Part shown: positions 16,725-25,500 of the stretch, piece by piece
Position numbering within the stretch: position 1 is the first letter of the stretch
Layout of the letters: each line of letters starts with the position of its first letter
Source: Microbacterium sp.
Lineage (GTDB): Bacteria; Actinomycetota; Actinomycetes; Actinomycetales; Microbacteriaceae
NCBI GenBank assembly: GCA_002703245.1
Contig: NZTV01000046.1
Coordinates: forward strand, 1 to 51,892
Direction: 5' to 3'
Length of the DNA: 51,892 bases
Program-made: the position numbers and the translations under genes
Notes under the pieces: generated by a model
What the model was told of the DNA's origin: nothing
The model's database searches: none
What the model saw: only the letters and a program-made list of their open reading frames with translations

Positions 16725-18503
16725 TTACTCGGCGTCAGCACCGGTGGTCGGTGCCCACTCCCAGAAGTTCCAGAAGTAGTACGGCGCGAGCGGAGCCGGG
16801 GCGATGCCCTCGACACCCTTGTCCCATGCCGTCAGACCCGGGAACTGGTACAGCGTGATGCCGTAGCCGTCGGTCCACAGTTCCTTCTCCACGTCGATCT
16901 GGATCTGGATCTGCTCTTCCTCGTCCAGCTCGGTCTCGAGGTCCTTCAGACGCTCGTCGACGACCTCGTTCGAGTAGCCACCGAAGTTCGAGGGCTGGCC
17001 CGTGCCGAGGTACTGGTCGGTGCCGGTCAGCGCGAGGCTGGTCGACGCCCAGGCGAAGATCACCGCGTCGTGCGGGTTGATCGGGTTCGCGGCGGTGTCG
17101 GTGAACTCCCAGTTGGGCTCGGAGTCGTCGATCACGTTGAAGCCGGCGAGTGCGGCCGAGGTGGCGATGAGCTCGTACTCGGCGGCGCGACGCTCGTTGC
17201 CCTCCGGGTACCAGAACTTCACGTCGACGGTGCCTTCGACACCGGCGTCGGCGAGGAGCTGCTTGGCACCCTCGATGTCGACCTCGTTGTATTCGGCCGA
17301 ACCGTTCGCCTCGACGATGGGCTCGTACATCGGCGATCCGGGGATCTGCAGGATCGAGTCGCGGACCTCGGCGTTCGGGTTCAGCGGACGGATCAGCTTC
17401 TCGACGATCTCCTCGCGGGGGATGGTCTTCAAGAACGCGGTACGCACCATCTGCGCCTTCGCCTCGTCGCCACCGTAGGTCGCCGGGTCGAACGGTCCAC
17501 CGTTGTTGAAGGTGAGGTCGACGTGCTCGTAGGTCGCCTCGTCACCGGTGTAGTAGTCGGCCGTCTCGGTCTCCTGCACGAGCTGCAGCACGTCGGGCGT
17601 CGGCTGGCCCGAGGCCACCTGCACGTCCTGGTTCTGCAGCGACTGCACCTGAGCGGTCGGGTCGGCGATCTGACGCACTGTGATGCGCTGGTACTTCGGC
17701 GAGGGACCCCAGGCGAACGAGTCGTTCGCGACGAGGGTGACGTAGTCCTCCTCGACGAGCTCTTCGACGATGTACGGGCCGTACGAGAGGGTGATCAGCT
17801 CGTTGTCCGGCGTGTTGGCCTGCTGGAAGTCGAGCTCCCAGGCCTCGGCGACCGGTGCGAGCCACTCCTCGTCACCGTTCTGGATGGCCTCGACCAGCTG
17901 GTCCTTGGCCTCCTGCGGGTCCTCGATCTCGGGGTAGGCCAGCATGACCGCGGCGTGCGCGGCGACCGAACCTGTCGCGAACTGGACCTCCCAGTCGACG
18001 TAGGGCACGTCGTAGACGAGGGTCAGCTTGTTGTCCTCGATCTCGGGCACGGCCGTGGCGAGGTCCGGACGCGGGTTGGCGTAGTTGAAGAGGAACCCGT
18101 CCTCGGTCTCGAACGCCCCGAAGATGTAGGCCCACGACAGGAGCATGTCGGCCTCGTCGACGGGCGTACCGTCGGACCAGACGACGTCCTCGTTGATGGT
18201 GTACTCGACGGTCAGCGGGTCATCGCTGGTCTTCTCGTACGAGCCGAACTCGGTGTTCTGAACGAGCTCGGGCGAGTCGTTGTAGTAGTTGAAGCCCGCG
18301 GTCGTCATATACGCGATGTTCGTGTTCGCGACGTTGTTGCCCGATGTGCTGTCGGTGTTGAAGTTGTCGATGATGTCATTCCAGGAAACCGTGATCTCGG
18401 TGTCCTCGATGACCTCAGACTCGTACGGAACCGAGCAACCGGCGAGAGCAAGTGCTCCCGCGGTGACCAGGCCCGCGCCCGCAGCCAGACGTGTTCTTTT
18501 CAC
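16725..18503 (-). CDS. Solute-binding lipoprotein of the peptide-type ABC importer (SBP family 5)
   Basis: The 592-residue extracytoplasmic substrate-binding protein has a short basic start (KRTR), a hydrophobic stretch and a lipobox LALAGC with the lipidated cysteine at residue 23. The mature part has the layout of family 5 binding proteins: DINTDS-like early region, the conserved block PLTVEYTINEDVVWSDGTPVDE (split here as TVEYTINEDVVWSDG), and a C-terminal WTDGYGITLYQFPG. It is acidic, as expected for a secreted protein. The GTG start has GGAGGA 9 bases upstream. Substrate likely peptides. Confidence 0.92.
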   Translation of the reverse strand: MKRTRLAAGAGLVTAGALALAGCSVPYESEVIEDTEITVSWNDIIDNFNTDSTSGNNVANTNIAYMTTAGFNYYNDSPELVQNTEFGSYEKTSDDPLTVEYTINEDVVWSDGTPVDEADMLLSWAYIFGAFETEDGFLFNYANPRPDLATAVPEIEDNKLTLVYDVPYVDWEVQFATGSVAAHAAVMLAYPEIEDPQEAKDQLVEAIQNGDEEWLAPVAEAWELDFQQANTPDNELITLSYGPYIVEELVEEDYVTLVANDSFAWGPSPKYQRITVRQIADPTAQVQSLQNQDVQVASGQPTPDVLQLVQETETADYYTGDEATYEHVDLTFNNGGPFDPATYGGDEAKAQMVRTAFLKTIPREEIVEKLIRPLNPNAEVRDSILQIPGSPMYEPIVEANGSAEYNEVDIEGAKQLLADAGVEGTVDVKFWYPEGNERRAAEYELIATSAALAGFNVIDDSEPNWEFTDTAANPINPHDAVIFAWASTSLALTGTDQYLGTGQPSNFGGYSNEVVDERLKDLETELDEEEQIQIQIDVEKELWTDGYGITLYQFPGLTAWDKGVEGIAPAPLAPYYFWNFWEWAPTTGADAE

Positions 18504-18579
18504 GCTGATGTCCTCCAGTGCATGGTGATTGCAGTCTCGAAAACCCGTGGGGTCTCCGGCGACCGCCAGATATCACTGA

Positions 18580-18608
18580 ACCCTAAGCACCGGGTAAGCA
18601 AGTATCAA
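18580..18608 (-). promoter_or_regulatory. Promoter of the peptide-type ABC operon
   Basis: On the minus strand TTGATA and TAGGGT are separated by 17 bases, the best sigma-70-like promoter in the window. It would start transcription about 70 bases before the GTG of the lipoprotein gene. On the plus strand the same gap has TTAACT-N17-GACAAT ending 8 bases before the CPBP gene, a weaker candidate. Confidence 0.65.
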
Positions 18609-18672
18609 ACTTTCGCCCCAAAACGTTACATACCCTTAACTCGTTTCCCGCGGACTGTGACAATCTGACAAT

Positions 18673-19452
18673 GTGACTGTCTCTCCTGCCCCCGCTTCTG
18701 CACGTTTCGGCAACGCCCGGACGTGGTGGGAGGTCGGACTGGTCCTGGCGGTGACCGTCGGTCAGTCCGCGGTGTACAGCGTGCTGACCCTGGTGCGCCG
18801 CATGCTGGTGGAGACCCCCCTCGGGGATCAACAGGCGCAGCTGAACACCGCGCGCGACGACCTGGCCCTGTGGGATGCGTTGTACCGCCTGCTCGACGTG
18901 TTCTTCGACCTGGCTCTGGTGGGCCTGGTGGTCTACCTGTTGTGGGAACCGGGCAGGAACGCCCTGCGCCGCATCGGACTGGACTTCTCGCGCTTCGGCA
19001 CGGACGTGGGACGCGGCATCCTGCTCACGGCGGCCATCGGCATCCCGGGTCTCGCCCTCTACGCCGTCGGCCGGGCACTCGGGGTCACCGTCGCGGTGGT
19101 CGCATCGCCGTTGGACGCCGCGTGGTGGACGGTGCCGCTCCTGGTACTCTCCGCCCTCCGCGCGGGGCTCACCGAGGAGGTCATCTTCATCGCCTACCTC
19201 TTCGATCGGCTCCGCCGCGTCGGTTGGTCGACGTGGACGATCATCCTCTCGACCGCGGCGCTGCGCGGCGCCTACCACGCCTACCAGGGGTTCGGCGCGA
19301 TCGTCGGCAACATGGCGATGGGCGTCGTCTTCGGCTGGTGTTACCACCGCTGGGGCCGCGTGATGCCGCTCGTGATCGCCCACACCCTGCTCGACGTCGT
19401 CGCGTTCGTCGGATACCCTCTCGCCGCCTCCCTCTGGCCCGCCCTCTTCTGA
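18673..19452 (+). CDS. CPBP-family intramembrane protease homologue
   Basis: This 259-residue protein has about seven or eight membrane segments. CPBP/Abi (CAAX protease-like) motifs are recognisable: LTEEVIFIAYLFDRL with the glutamate pair E168-E169, LRGAYHAYQG with His202, and IAHTLLDVVAF with His237 and Asp241. The usual EEXXXR arginine is replaced by Ile173, a variant that may be common among actinobacterial members, so activity is uncertain. GTG at 18673 was taken because the protein starts just before the hydrophobic region; it may be leaderless. Natural substrate unknown. Confidence 0.8.
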   Translation: MTVSPAPASARFGNARTWWEVGLVLAVTVGQSAVYSVLTLVRRMLVETPLGDQQAQLNTARDDLALWDALYRLLDVFFDLALVGLVVYLLWEPGRNALRRIGLDFSRFGTDVGRGILLTAAIGIPGLALYAVGRALGVTVAVVASPLDAAWWTVPLLVLSALRAGLTEEVIFIAYLFDRLRRVGWSTWTIILSTAALRGAYHAYQGFGAIVGNMAMGVVFGWCYHRWGRVMPLVIAHTLLDVVAFVGYPLAASLWPALF

Positions 19453-19483
19453 CCGTCCGACCCGCCCACCGAAACCCGGGTTC

Positions 19484-19523
19484 ATGTCCGAAACCCGGGT
19501 GCGCGCGGCCAGGTCTCGGACAT
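19484..19523. repeat. REP-like palindrome, copy 1
   Basis: ATGTCCGA (19484-19491) pairs with TCGGACAT (19516-19523), and after one mismatch ACC pairs with GGT. The right arm and its flank (GCGCGCGGCCAGGTCTCGGA) align with copy 2 at 20614-20634, with 19 identities over 24 bases when flanks are included. A partial direct repeat CCGAAACCCGGGT also occurs at 19469 and 19489. The element sits in the gap 19453-19640, which holds no other supported feature, and could also end the CPBP transcript. Confidence 0.5.
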
Positions 19524-19640
19524 TGTGCCGGGTCTCGGGGTGCGACTCTCCCGCTGCACAGCGCAGCGGCCCGGGGGCTCATCCACAGATTCGGCCCCGG
19601 CGGCTGACGTTCGGAGAACGATGCGGCCACGCTCGAGGGC

Positions 19641-20606
19641 ATGCAGAGCTCGCCGGTCCCGCTCACCTTCGCCTCGGACGAAGCACTCGGCGGTGTGCGC
19701 TTGCGCACCGAACCGGCTTGGGTGCGCGTGCGGCGCGGGGTGTACGCGCCCCGCGCCGCGTGGGAGGCCCTCGCGCCGTGGGAGCGATACCTGGCTCGGG
19801 TGCACGCGGCAAGTGCGCAGCATCCCGGAGCCCTGTTCGCCTTCGAGTCGGCGGCCGCACTGCACGGGCTGCCGATCTTCGGCGAGCCTCGCGACGTGCA
19901 TCTGATCGACGATGCGGGTGGGAAGTCGCGGCGCTACGGCGACCTCGTGATCCACTCGACACGAAGACCGCCGCACGCGGCCGACCTCGGCACGGTCTGG
20001 GCGACCGGCATACGGGACACCGCGCTCGGCCTCGCCCGTGTTCTTCCTCCCGCGTACGGACTCGCCGTGGTCGACGCCGGGCTCCGCCGGGTCGGCGAAA
20101 CCGCGGCGAGGTGGCTCGCTGTCGCCCAGGGCCACCTCGATCAGCGCGGTAGTCGGCGAGCGCGGTGGGTGCTCGACCGCGCGACGCCCCGTTCCGAGTC
20201 GGTCGGCGAGTCCGTGAGCCGCGCGGTCATCGAATGGCTCGGATTCCCGGATCCCGAGCTGCAGGTCGTCTTCCCGTCCCCGGGTTTCGCGGATCGTGTC
20301 GACTTCTTCTGGCGATCGGTTCGCGCCATCGGCGAGTCCGACGGTTTCGGGAAGTACGACCGCGCCGACATCGACGCCACGACGCGGGCCCTCGTCGACG
20401 AGAAACGGCGCGAGGATCGGCTCCGACGCCAGGTGGACGGCTTCGCCCGTTGGGACTGGGCGGACACGATGCGCGCCGCCCCGCTCGCCGCCGCTCTGAC
20501 AGCGGCCGGGCTCGACACGATCCGGGCACCACACCGCGCCGCACTGGCGACGCTGCGGCACCATCCCCGATCATGGCGACACGGCGAAACCCGGCCGCCC
20601 GTCTGA
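19641..20606 (+). CDS. AbiEi-like/DUF559-type protein with possible nuclease fold
   Basis: The 321-residue protein has an N-terminal region (about residues 1-110) resembling AbiEi-type antitoxin/regulator proteins: RLRTEPAWVRVRRGVYAPRAAW followed by HPGALFAFESAAALHGLPIFG. The C-terminal region has SVGESVSRAVIEWLG (Glu near residue 194), FADRVDFFW (Asp near 218), and ESDGFGKYD (Glu-Xaa-Asp-Gly...Lys), compatible with a Vsr/DUF559 PD-(D/E)XK-like core. Such proteins are frequent in Microbacteriaceae, usually solitary; function is unproven. No adjacent AbiEii-like toxin is present. The gene is bracketed by the two palindromes. ATG 19641 follows GCTCGAGGGC, a weak site. Confidence 0.6.
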   Translation: MQSSPVPLTFASDEALGGVRLRTEPAWVRVRRGVYAPRAAWEALAPWERYLARVHAASAQHPGALFAFESAAALHGLPIFGEPRDVHLIDDAGGKSRRYGDLVIHSTRRPPHAADLGTVWATGIRDTALGLARVLPPAYGLAVVDAGLRRVGETAARWLAVAQGHLDQRGSRRARWVLDRATPRSESVGESVSRAVIEWLGFPDPELQVVFPSPGFADRVDFFWRSVRAIGESDGFGKYDRADIDATTRALVDEKRREDRLRRQVDGFARWDWADTMRAAPLAAALTAAGLDTIRAPHRAALATLRHHPRSWRHGETRPPV

Positions 20607-20637
20607 GACTCACGCGCACGCGGCCGGGTCTCAGACG
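20600..20637. repeat. REP-like palindrome, copy 2
   Basis: CGTCTGAGAC (20600-20609) and GTCTCAGACG (20628-20637) form a perfect 10-base stem with an 18-base loop. The left arm covers the stop codon of the AbiEi-like gene. The right arm and loop are related to copy 1 (shared GCGGCC-x-GGTCTC-x-GAC). No U-tract follows. It may serve as the terminator for that gene or the gcv operon. Confidence 0.5.
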
Positions 20638-20663
20638 TCAACCCCGGCCTCGTCCACAACGCC

Positions 20664-20690
20664 GGGTGCCGGAGGCGGGGCGGGGCGGGG
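20664..20690 (+). other. G-rich tract with G-quadruplex potential
   Basis: Just past the gcvP stop, the plus strand has GGG, a 10-base interval, then GGGGCGGGGCGGGG. Three adjacent G4 tracts plus one more distant run could form a quadruplex. The gcv message would carry the C-rich complement. The rest of the gap 20607-20695 is GC-rich with no further feature. Confidence 0.3.
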
Positions 20691-20695
20691 TGAGG

Positions 20696-23608
20696 TCAGG
20701 TGAAGGCCTCCGGGGGCGGGCACGCGCACACGAGGTTCCGGTCGCCGTAGGCCTGGTCGATGCGACGGACGGGCGGCCAGTACTTTCCACGCACCAGAGC
20801 GCGCACGGGGTACACCGCCGTCTCGCGCGGGTACGGATGCGTCCACTCGGCGACGCTGATGGATTCGGCGGTGTGCGGGGCGTTCACGAGCGGATTGTCA
20901 TCGGCCGGCCACTCCCCCGCCGCCACACGGTCGGCCTCGCCCTTGATGGCGATCATCGCCTCGACGAATCGGTCCAGCTCGGCGATGTCCTCCGACTCGG
21001 TCGGCTCAACCATGAGTGTCCCCGCGACCGGGAACGACATCGTCGGGGCGTGGAAGCCGTAGTCGATGAGGCGCTTGGCGACATCGTCGACGGTGACCCC
21101 GGTCTGCTCGCGCAGCGGACGCAGGTCGAGGATGCACTCGTGGGCCACGAGGCCGTTCTCCCCCGCGTAGAGCACGGGGAAGTGATCCTTCAGCCGCGCG
21201 GCGATGTAGTTGGCCGCCAGCACCGCCGCCGCGGTGGCGTCGGTGAGACCGCTCGAGCCCATCATGCGCACGTACGCCCACGAGATGGGCACGATCGAGG
21301 CTGAGCCGTAGGGCGCCGCCGAGACCGGTCCTCCCGCGAAGGTGAAGCCACCGGCGTGCTCGTGCTGTTGCGCGGCCGGGTGTGAAGGCAGGAACGGCGC
21401 GAGGTGGGCCTTCGCGGCGACCGGGCCCACGCCGGGGCCTCCCCCGCCGTGCGGGATCGCGAAGGTCTTGTGCAGGTTCAGGTGCGACACGTCTCCACCG
21501 AGGTCGCCGAAACGGGCGAAGCCGACCAGGGCGTTGAGGTTCGCCCCGTCGACGTAGACCTGGCCACCGGCGTCGTGGACGGCACGGGTGATCTCGATCA
21601 CGTCGTGTTCGTAGACCCCGTGCGTGGACGGATAGGTGATCATCAGCGCCGAGAGGGTGTCGCGGTGCGCGTCGATCTTGGCGCGCAGGTCGTCCAGGTC
21701 GACGTTGCCCGCCTCGTCGCAGGCGACCACGACCACGCGCATCCCGGCGAGCACCGCCGAGGCGGCGTTGGTGCCGTGGGCTGAGGACGGGATCAGGCAC
21801 ACGGTGCGCGCCGTGTCCCCGTTGACATGGTGGAAGCCTCGGATCGCGAGCAGTCCCGCCAACTCCCCCTGCGAGCCGGCGTTGGGCTGCAACGACACGG
21901 CGTCATAGCCGGTGAGGTCGGCGAGCCACTGTTCGAGCTGCGTGACGAGGTCGAGGTATCCGGCCACGTGCTCTGCGGGGGCGAACGGATGCATCCGCGC
22001 GAACTCGGGCCAGGACACCGCAGCCATCTCGGTGGCCGCGTTGAGCTTCATGGTGCAGGAACCGAGCGGGATCATGCCGCGGTCCAGCGCATAGTCGCGA
22101 TCGGCGAGTCGCTTGAGGTACCGCATCATCGCGGTCTCGGAGTGGTGCGTGGTGAACACCGCGTGCGTCAGGTATTCATCGGTGCGCGCGAGCGCGTCGG
22201 GGAAGGACCGCGCCGCGCCCGGCGCGAAGGCGTGCCATCCCTGTCCGGTGCCGCCGTGTCCGCGCCCGCTCGGCCGCCCCGGTACGCCCGCGACCCCGAA
22301 GGCGGCGAGGAGGTCGTCGACCACCTCGGGCGATGCCGCGGACACCTCATCGAACGACACGCCCACGGTCACATCGTCGACGCGGCGCAGCAGGATGCCG
22401 CGAGCCCGGGCGGCATCGACGACGGCGTCGGCGTCGGACACGCGGACCTGGATCGTGTCGAAGAACGCCTCGGTGACGACCTCCACGCCCCGAACGCGCA
22501 GGGTGTCGGCGACGAGGGTCGCCTGCGCGTGCACCGACTGCGCGATCTCCCGCAGTCGGTGCGGGCCGTGGTAGACGGCGTACATCGCCGCCATCACGGC
22601 CAACAGCACCTGCGCGGTGCAGATGTTCGACGTGGCCTTCTCCCGACGGATGTGCTGCTCGCGCGTCTGCAGCGACAGTCGGTATGCGGGGTCGCCGGCG
22701 GCGTCCTGGGAGACACCGACCAGGCGCCCGGGCAGTTGCCGCTCGAGTCCCGCGCGCACGGCCATGTAGCCGGCGTGGGGCCCACCGAAGCCCATCGGCA
22801 CGCCGAATCGCTGGGTGGTGCCGACAGCGATGTCGGCGCCGAGCGAGCCCGGCGAGCGCAACAGGGTGAGAGCGAGTAGATCGGCCGCGACCACGACGCG
22901 GCCGCCACCGTCACGGACCGCCGCGATGACCGCGCTCGGGTCCCACACACGCCCCGAGGCCCCGGGGTACTGGACGAACGCCCCGAACGCGTCTGCGTCG
23001 AAGGAGGCTCCGGAGGCGAAGTCGACCTCGCGCACCTCGATACCGAGGGCTTCGGCCCGGTGGGCGAGGAGCGCGGCGGTCTGCGGCATCGCGTCGGCGT
23101 CGACCAGGAAGACGTCGGAGGCGTTCTTGGACGCCCGCCGGGCGACGAGCATCCCCTCGACCACGGCGGTGGACTCATCGAGCATCGACGCGTTGGCGGT
23201 GTCGAGGCCGGTCAGGTCGGTGACCATCGTCTGGAAGGTCAGGAGCGCCTCGAGTCGACCCTGCGAGATCTCGGGCTGGTACGGCGTGTAGGCGGTGTAC
23301 CAGGAGGGGTTCTCGAACACGTTCCGGGTGATCACCGCCGGGGTGTGGGTGTCGTAGTAGCCCAGTCCGATCATCGATCGTGCGACGGTGTTCGCGTCGG
23401 CGAGCGCGCGCAGCTCGGTCAGCGCGTCGGACTCCGCGGCGGGTTCGAGATCGAGGCCCTCCCCGTCGGCGAGTCGGATCGACGCCGGTACGGCCGCGGC
23501 CATGAGGGAGGACGCGTCGTCGTAGCCGACCGTGTCGAGCATCGCCCGCTGCGCGGCGGCGTCGATGCCGATGTGGCGGACGGCGAACGGCGTCGACCCG
23601 AAACTCAC
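20696..23608 (-). CDS. gcvP: Glycine decarboxylase (P protein)
   Basis: The 970-residue PLP enzyme decarboxylates glycine and passes the aminomethyl group to lipoylated GcvH. It starts [14 protein letters not shown] and contains [21 protein letters not shown] (partly quoted), [14 protein letters not shown], the second-half domain [17 protein letters not shown], and the PLP-lysine segment [16 protein letters not shown]. It is a full-length homodimer type with both halves fused, as in actinobacteria. GTG overlaps the gcvH stop (GTGA), so translation is coupled. The open frame upstream of the GTG is gcvH in another reading frame. Confidence 0.95.
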   Translation of the reverse strand: MSFGSTPFAVRHIGIDAAAQRAMLDTVGYDDASSLMAAAVPASIRLADGEGLDLEPAAESDALTELRALADANTVARSMIGLGYYDTHTPAVITRNVFENPSWYTAYTPYQPEISQGRLEALLTFQTMVTDLTGLDTANASMLDESTAVVEGMLVARRASKNASDVFLVDADAMPQTAALLAHRAEALGIEVREVDFASGASFDADAFGAFVQYPGASGRVWDPSAVIAAVRDGGGRVVVAADLLALTLLRSPGSLGADIAVGTTQRFGVPMGFGGPHAGYMAVRAGLERQLPGRLVGVSQDAAGDPAYRLSLQTREQHIRREKATSNICTAQVLLAVMAAMYAVYHGPHRLREIAQSVHAQATLVADTLRVRGVEVVTEAFFDTIQVRVSDADAVVDAARARGILLRRVDDVTVGVSFDEVSAASPEVVDDLLAAFGVAGVPGRPSGRGHGGTGQGWHAFAPGAARSFPDALARTDEYLTHAVFTTHHSETAMMRYLKRLADRDYALDRGMIPLGSCTMKLNAATEMAAVSWPEFARMHPFAPAEHVAGYLDLVTQLEQWLADLTGYDAVSLQPNAGSQGELAGLLAIRGFHHVNGDTARTVCLIPSSAHGTNAASAVLAGMRVVVVACDEAGNVDLDDLRAKIDAHRDTLSALMITYPSTHGVYEHDVIEITRAVHDAGGQVYVDGANLNALVGFARFGDLGGDVSHLNLHKTFAIPHGGGGPGVGPVAAKAHLAPFLPSHPAAQQHEHAGGFTFAGGPVSAAPYGSASIVPISWAYVRMMGSSGLTDATAAAVLAANYIAARLKDHFPVLYAGENGLVAHECILDLRPLREQTGVTVDDVAKRLIDYGFHAPTMSFPVAGTLMVEPTESEDIAELDRFVEAMIAIKGEADRVAAGEWPADDNPLVNAPHTAESISVAEWTHPYPRETAVYPVRALVRGKYWPPVRRIDQAYGDRNLVCACPPPEAFT

Positions 23609-23988
23609 GCCTGCCCGCCGGTGAGCTCGAGGTAGGCCGCATGGTCGAGCAGAGCGGCGACGGCGGCGGGGTCGACGGTGAGGGTGAGCAGCCAGCCCTT
23701 GCCGAAAGGGTCGGCGTTGATCAGGGCCGGGTCCTCGACGGCGGCTTCGTTGACGGCGGCGACCGTGCCGGCGACCGGCGCGTACAGCTCGCCGACGGAC
23801 TTGGTCGACTCGATCTCGCCGCACACCACTCCCGCCGAGACCTCGGCCCCGACGGCGGGGAGCTCGACGAAGACGATGTCGCCGAGTTTGTCGGCAGCGA
23901 AGGCGGTGATCCCGACGGTCGCGGTGTCGCCGTCCAAGGCGATCCACTCGTGCTCGGCGGTGTACTTCAGGGCGGTCTGATCGGTCAT
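23605..23988 (-). CDS. gcvH: Glycine cleavage system H protein
   Basis: The 127-residue lipoyl carrier shuttles the aminomethyl group between P and T proteins. The motif [15 protein letters not shown] contains the lipoylated lysine (about residue 64), and the N-terminal [12 protein letters not shown] is typical. The tail [14 protein letters not shown] is also usual. It overlaps gcvT by 4 bases (ATGA) and gcvP by 4 bases, giving a tightly coupled T-H-P operon. Confidence 0.95.
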   Translation of the reverse strand: MTDQTALKYTAEHEWIALDGDTATVGITAFAADKLGDIVFVELPAVGAEVSAGVVCGEIESTKSVGELYAPVAGTVAAVNEAAVEDPALINADPFGKGWLLTLTVDPAAVAALLDHAAYLELTGGQA

Positions 23989-25106
23989 CGATTCCTCCGG
24001 TGGAAGGGCAGGGTGGTCACGGTGGCGGGGATGCGGGTCCCCCGCACGTCGAGAGCGAGTTCGGTGCCCGGCTCGGCGTGGGCGGGGTCGACGAAGGCCA
24101 TCGCGATGGGGTGGCCCAGCGTGGGGCTCAGCGCGCCGCTGGTGACCTCGCCGACGGTCTCCTCGCCCGCCAGCACGGCGTAGCCCGCCCGCCCGGCGCG
24201 GCGGCCTGCGCCGGCGAGCCCGACGAGCACGCGCCGGTCCGGTTCGGCCGGCGCGGCGAGCGCGGTCTTGCCGACGAAGTCGTCCTTGCCCATCGCGACC
24301 ACGCGTCCGAGCCCGGCCTGCGCGGGTCTGATGTCGCGGCCGAGCTCGTGGCCGTAGAGGGGCATCCCCGCCTCGAGGCGCAAGGTGTCGCGTGCGGCGA
24401 GTCCCGCGGGGACCAGCCCGTGCGGGTCACCCGCGCTCAGCAACGCGTCCCACAGAGCACCGGCCGCATCGACGTCGATGTACAGCTCGAAGCCGTCTTC
24501 GCCGGTGTATCCGGTGCGGGCGATGTCGAGCGGGACCCGGCGGCCGTCGTGTGCGAAGCTCCCGTGACGCCAGCGGTAGTACCCGAGGTCCTCGAGCGGG
24601 GCCGTCCCGACGTCGAGCCCGTCGACGTCCGCGACGACGCGTTGCGCCCGGGGGCCCTGCACGGCCAGCAGTGCGATCCGCTCGGTGAGATCCTCGACGC
24701 TCACCTCGAACCCGGCCGACCGTTCCCCGAGCGCGGCGACGACGGCGTCGCGATTGCCCGCGTTGGCCACGACCAGCAGATCGGCGGCGTCGCGGCGATA
24801 GACGATCACGTCGTCGACGATCCCGCCGTGCTCGGTCAGGACGAGGGAGTACTTGGCCTGGTCGTCGGCCAGGGCCGACAGGCGTCCCGCGAGGGCGTGA
24901 TCGAGGAAGCGGCCCGCGTCGGGACCGGTGACGGCGATCTCGGCCATATGGGAGATGTCGAACAGGCCCGCCGCCTGGCGCACGGCGTGGTGCTCGGCGA
25001 GGTCCGACGAGTACCGCACCGGCATGAGCCATCCGCCGAAGTCGGTGAACAACGCGCCCAGCGCCTGATGACGCGCGTGCAACGCGGTGGTGCGGGGGTC
25101 GGTCAT
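23985..25106 (-). CDS. gcvT: Aminomethyltransferase (T protein)
   Basis: The 373-residue folate-dependent enzyme releases ammonia and forms 5,10-methylene-tetrahydrofolate from the H-protein intermediate. Family motifs include [46 protein letters not shown], and [21 protein letters not shown]. It is the first gene of the operon and lies directly downstream of a tandem glycine riboswitch, with the start 48 bases past its 3' edge. GAGAACTC just upstream of the ATG suggests a possible ribosome-binding site that the riboswitch could gate. Confidence 0.95.
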   Translation of the reverse strand: MTDPRTTALHARHQALGALFTDFGGWLMPVRYSSDLAEHHAVRQAAGLFDISHMAEIAVTGPDAGRFLDHALAGRLSALADDQAKYSLVLTEHGGIVDDVIVYRRDAADLLVVANAGNRDAVVAALGERSAGFEVSVEDLTERIALLAVQGPRAQRVVADVDGLDVGTAPLEDLGYYRWRHGSFAHDGRRVPLDIARTGYTGEDGFELYIDVDAAGALWDALLSAGDPHGLVPAGLAARDTLRLEAGMPLYGHELGRDIRPAQAGLGRVVAMGKDDFVGKTALAAPAEPDRRVLVGLAGAGRRAGRAGYAVLAGEETVGEVTSGALSPTLGHPIAMAFVDPAHAEPGTELALDVRGTRIPATVTTLPFHRRNR

Positions 25107-25154
25107 GAGTTCTCCCGGTTCTCCTCGGGCATCCGCTCGGATGAGTGGATGTGA

Positions 25155-25343
25155 ACTCCCCCTCTGTCATCGGCCTGAGAGTTTCATCGGGGCACGGATG
25201 CCCGATTTTCACCGTCGGCGGACCCTCGCGGGCGGGGGTCGCTTTCCAGAGTCGGCCAGATCGGAGCGGTACGCGTTACCTGAGAGATTGGCGGGGAGGC
25301 TTGCTCCTTCGGTGCCCGGTCACCCGGGGCTCTCCCGACCCGA
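25155..25343 (-). ncRNA. Tandem glycine riboswitch
   Basis: The minus strand shows two glycine aptamers in series. Aptamer 1 contains TCGGGAGAGCC, CACCGAAGGAGCAAGCC and CTCTCAGG (25279-25286), with ACTCTGGAAAGCG at the linker. Aptamer 2 contains GCCGACGGTGAAAATCGG and CTCTCAGG (25174-25181), ending with GATGACAGAGGGGGAG. The two CTCTCAGG cores are 105 bases apart. Glycine binding is expected to switch on the downstream gcvT-gcvH-gcvP operon so that excess glycine is degraded. The boundaries given are approximate. Confidence 0.93.
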
Positions 25344-25371
25344 TCGTCGGCCTGTATTGACGTGCGGGTCC

Positions 25372-25399
25372 AGCATAGCCAGTCGGTCACACGGTGTAA
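25372..25399 (-). promoter_or_regulatory. gcv operon promoter
   Basis: TTACAC and TATGCT are separated by 16 bases on the minus strand and would start transcription about 20 bases before the riboswitch. The position and the good -10 support it; the -35 is moderate. Confidence 0.55.
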
Positions 25400-25455
25400 C
25401 ACGATTGTGCGTGCGCGGCGGATATCCCGCATGATGGATCCCCTCCCACACCGAC

Positions 25456-25474
25456 GGCGGTGCGCCTCACCGCC
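25456..25474 (+). promoter_or_regulatory. Stem-loop in the metN leader
   Basis: GGCGGTG and CACCGCC form a perfect 7-base stem with a CGCCT loop, 26 bases before the metN ATG. Flanking ACACCGACGG and CCCGTCGTGT could extend the pairing up to the start codon. No known methionine or SAM riboswitch motif is recognisable. It could be a translational control element or chance in GC-rich DNA. Confidence 0.3.
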
Positions 25475-25500
25475 CGGTGGAGCGCCCGTCGTGTCTCACC

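Noticed and set aside
16677..18668. Long plus-strand open frame antisense to the binding lipoprotein gene
   Set aside because: Val/Leu/Asp/Arg-rich mirror of an acidic secreted protein; no ribosome-binding site or recognisable domain. The strand with lipobox and family motifs is the coding one.
25401..25500. SAM riboswitch before metN
   Set aside because: None of the S-box or SAM-IV conserved elements could be found; only an unassigned stem-loop is recorded.
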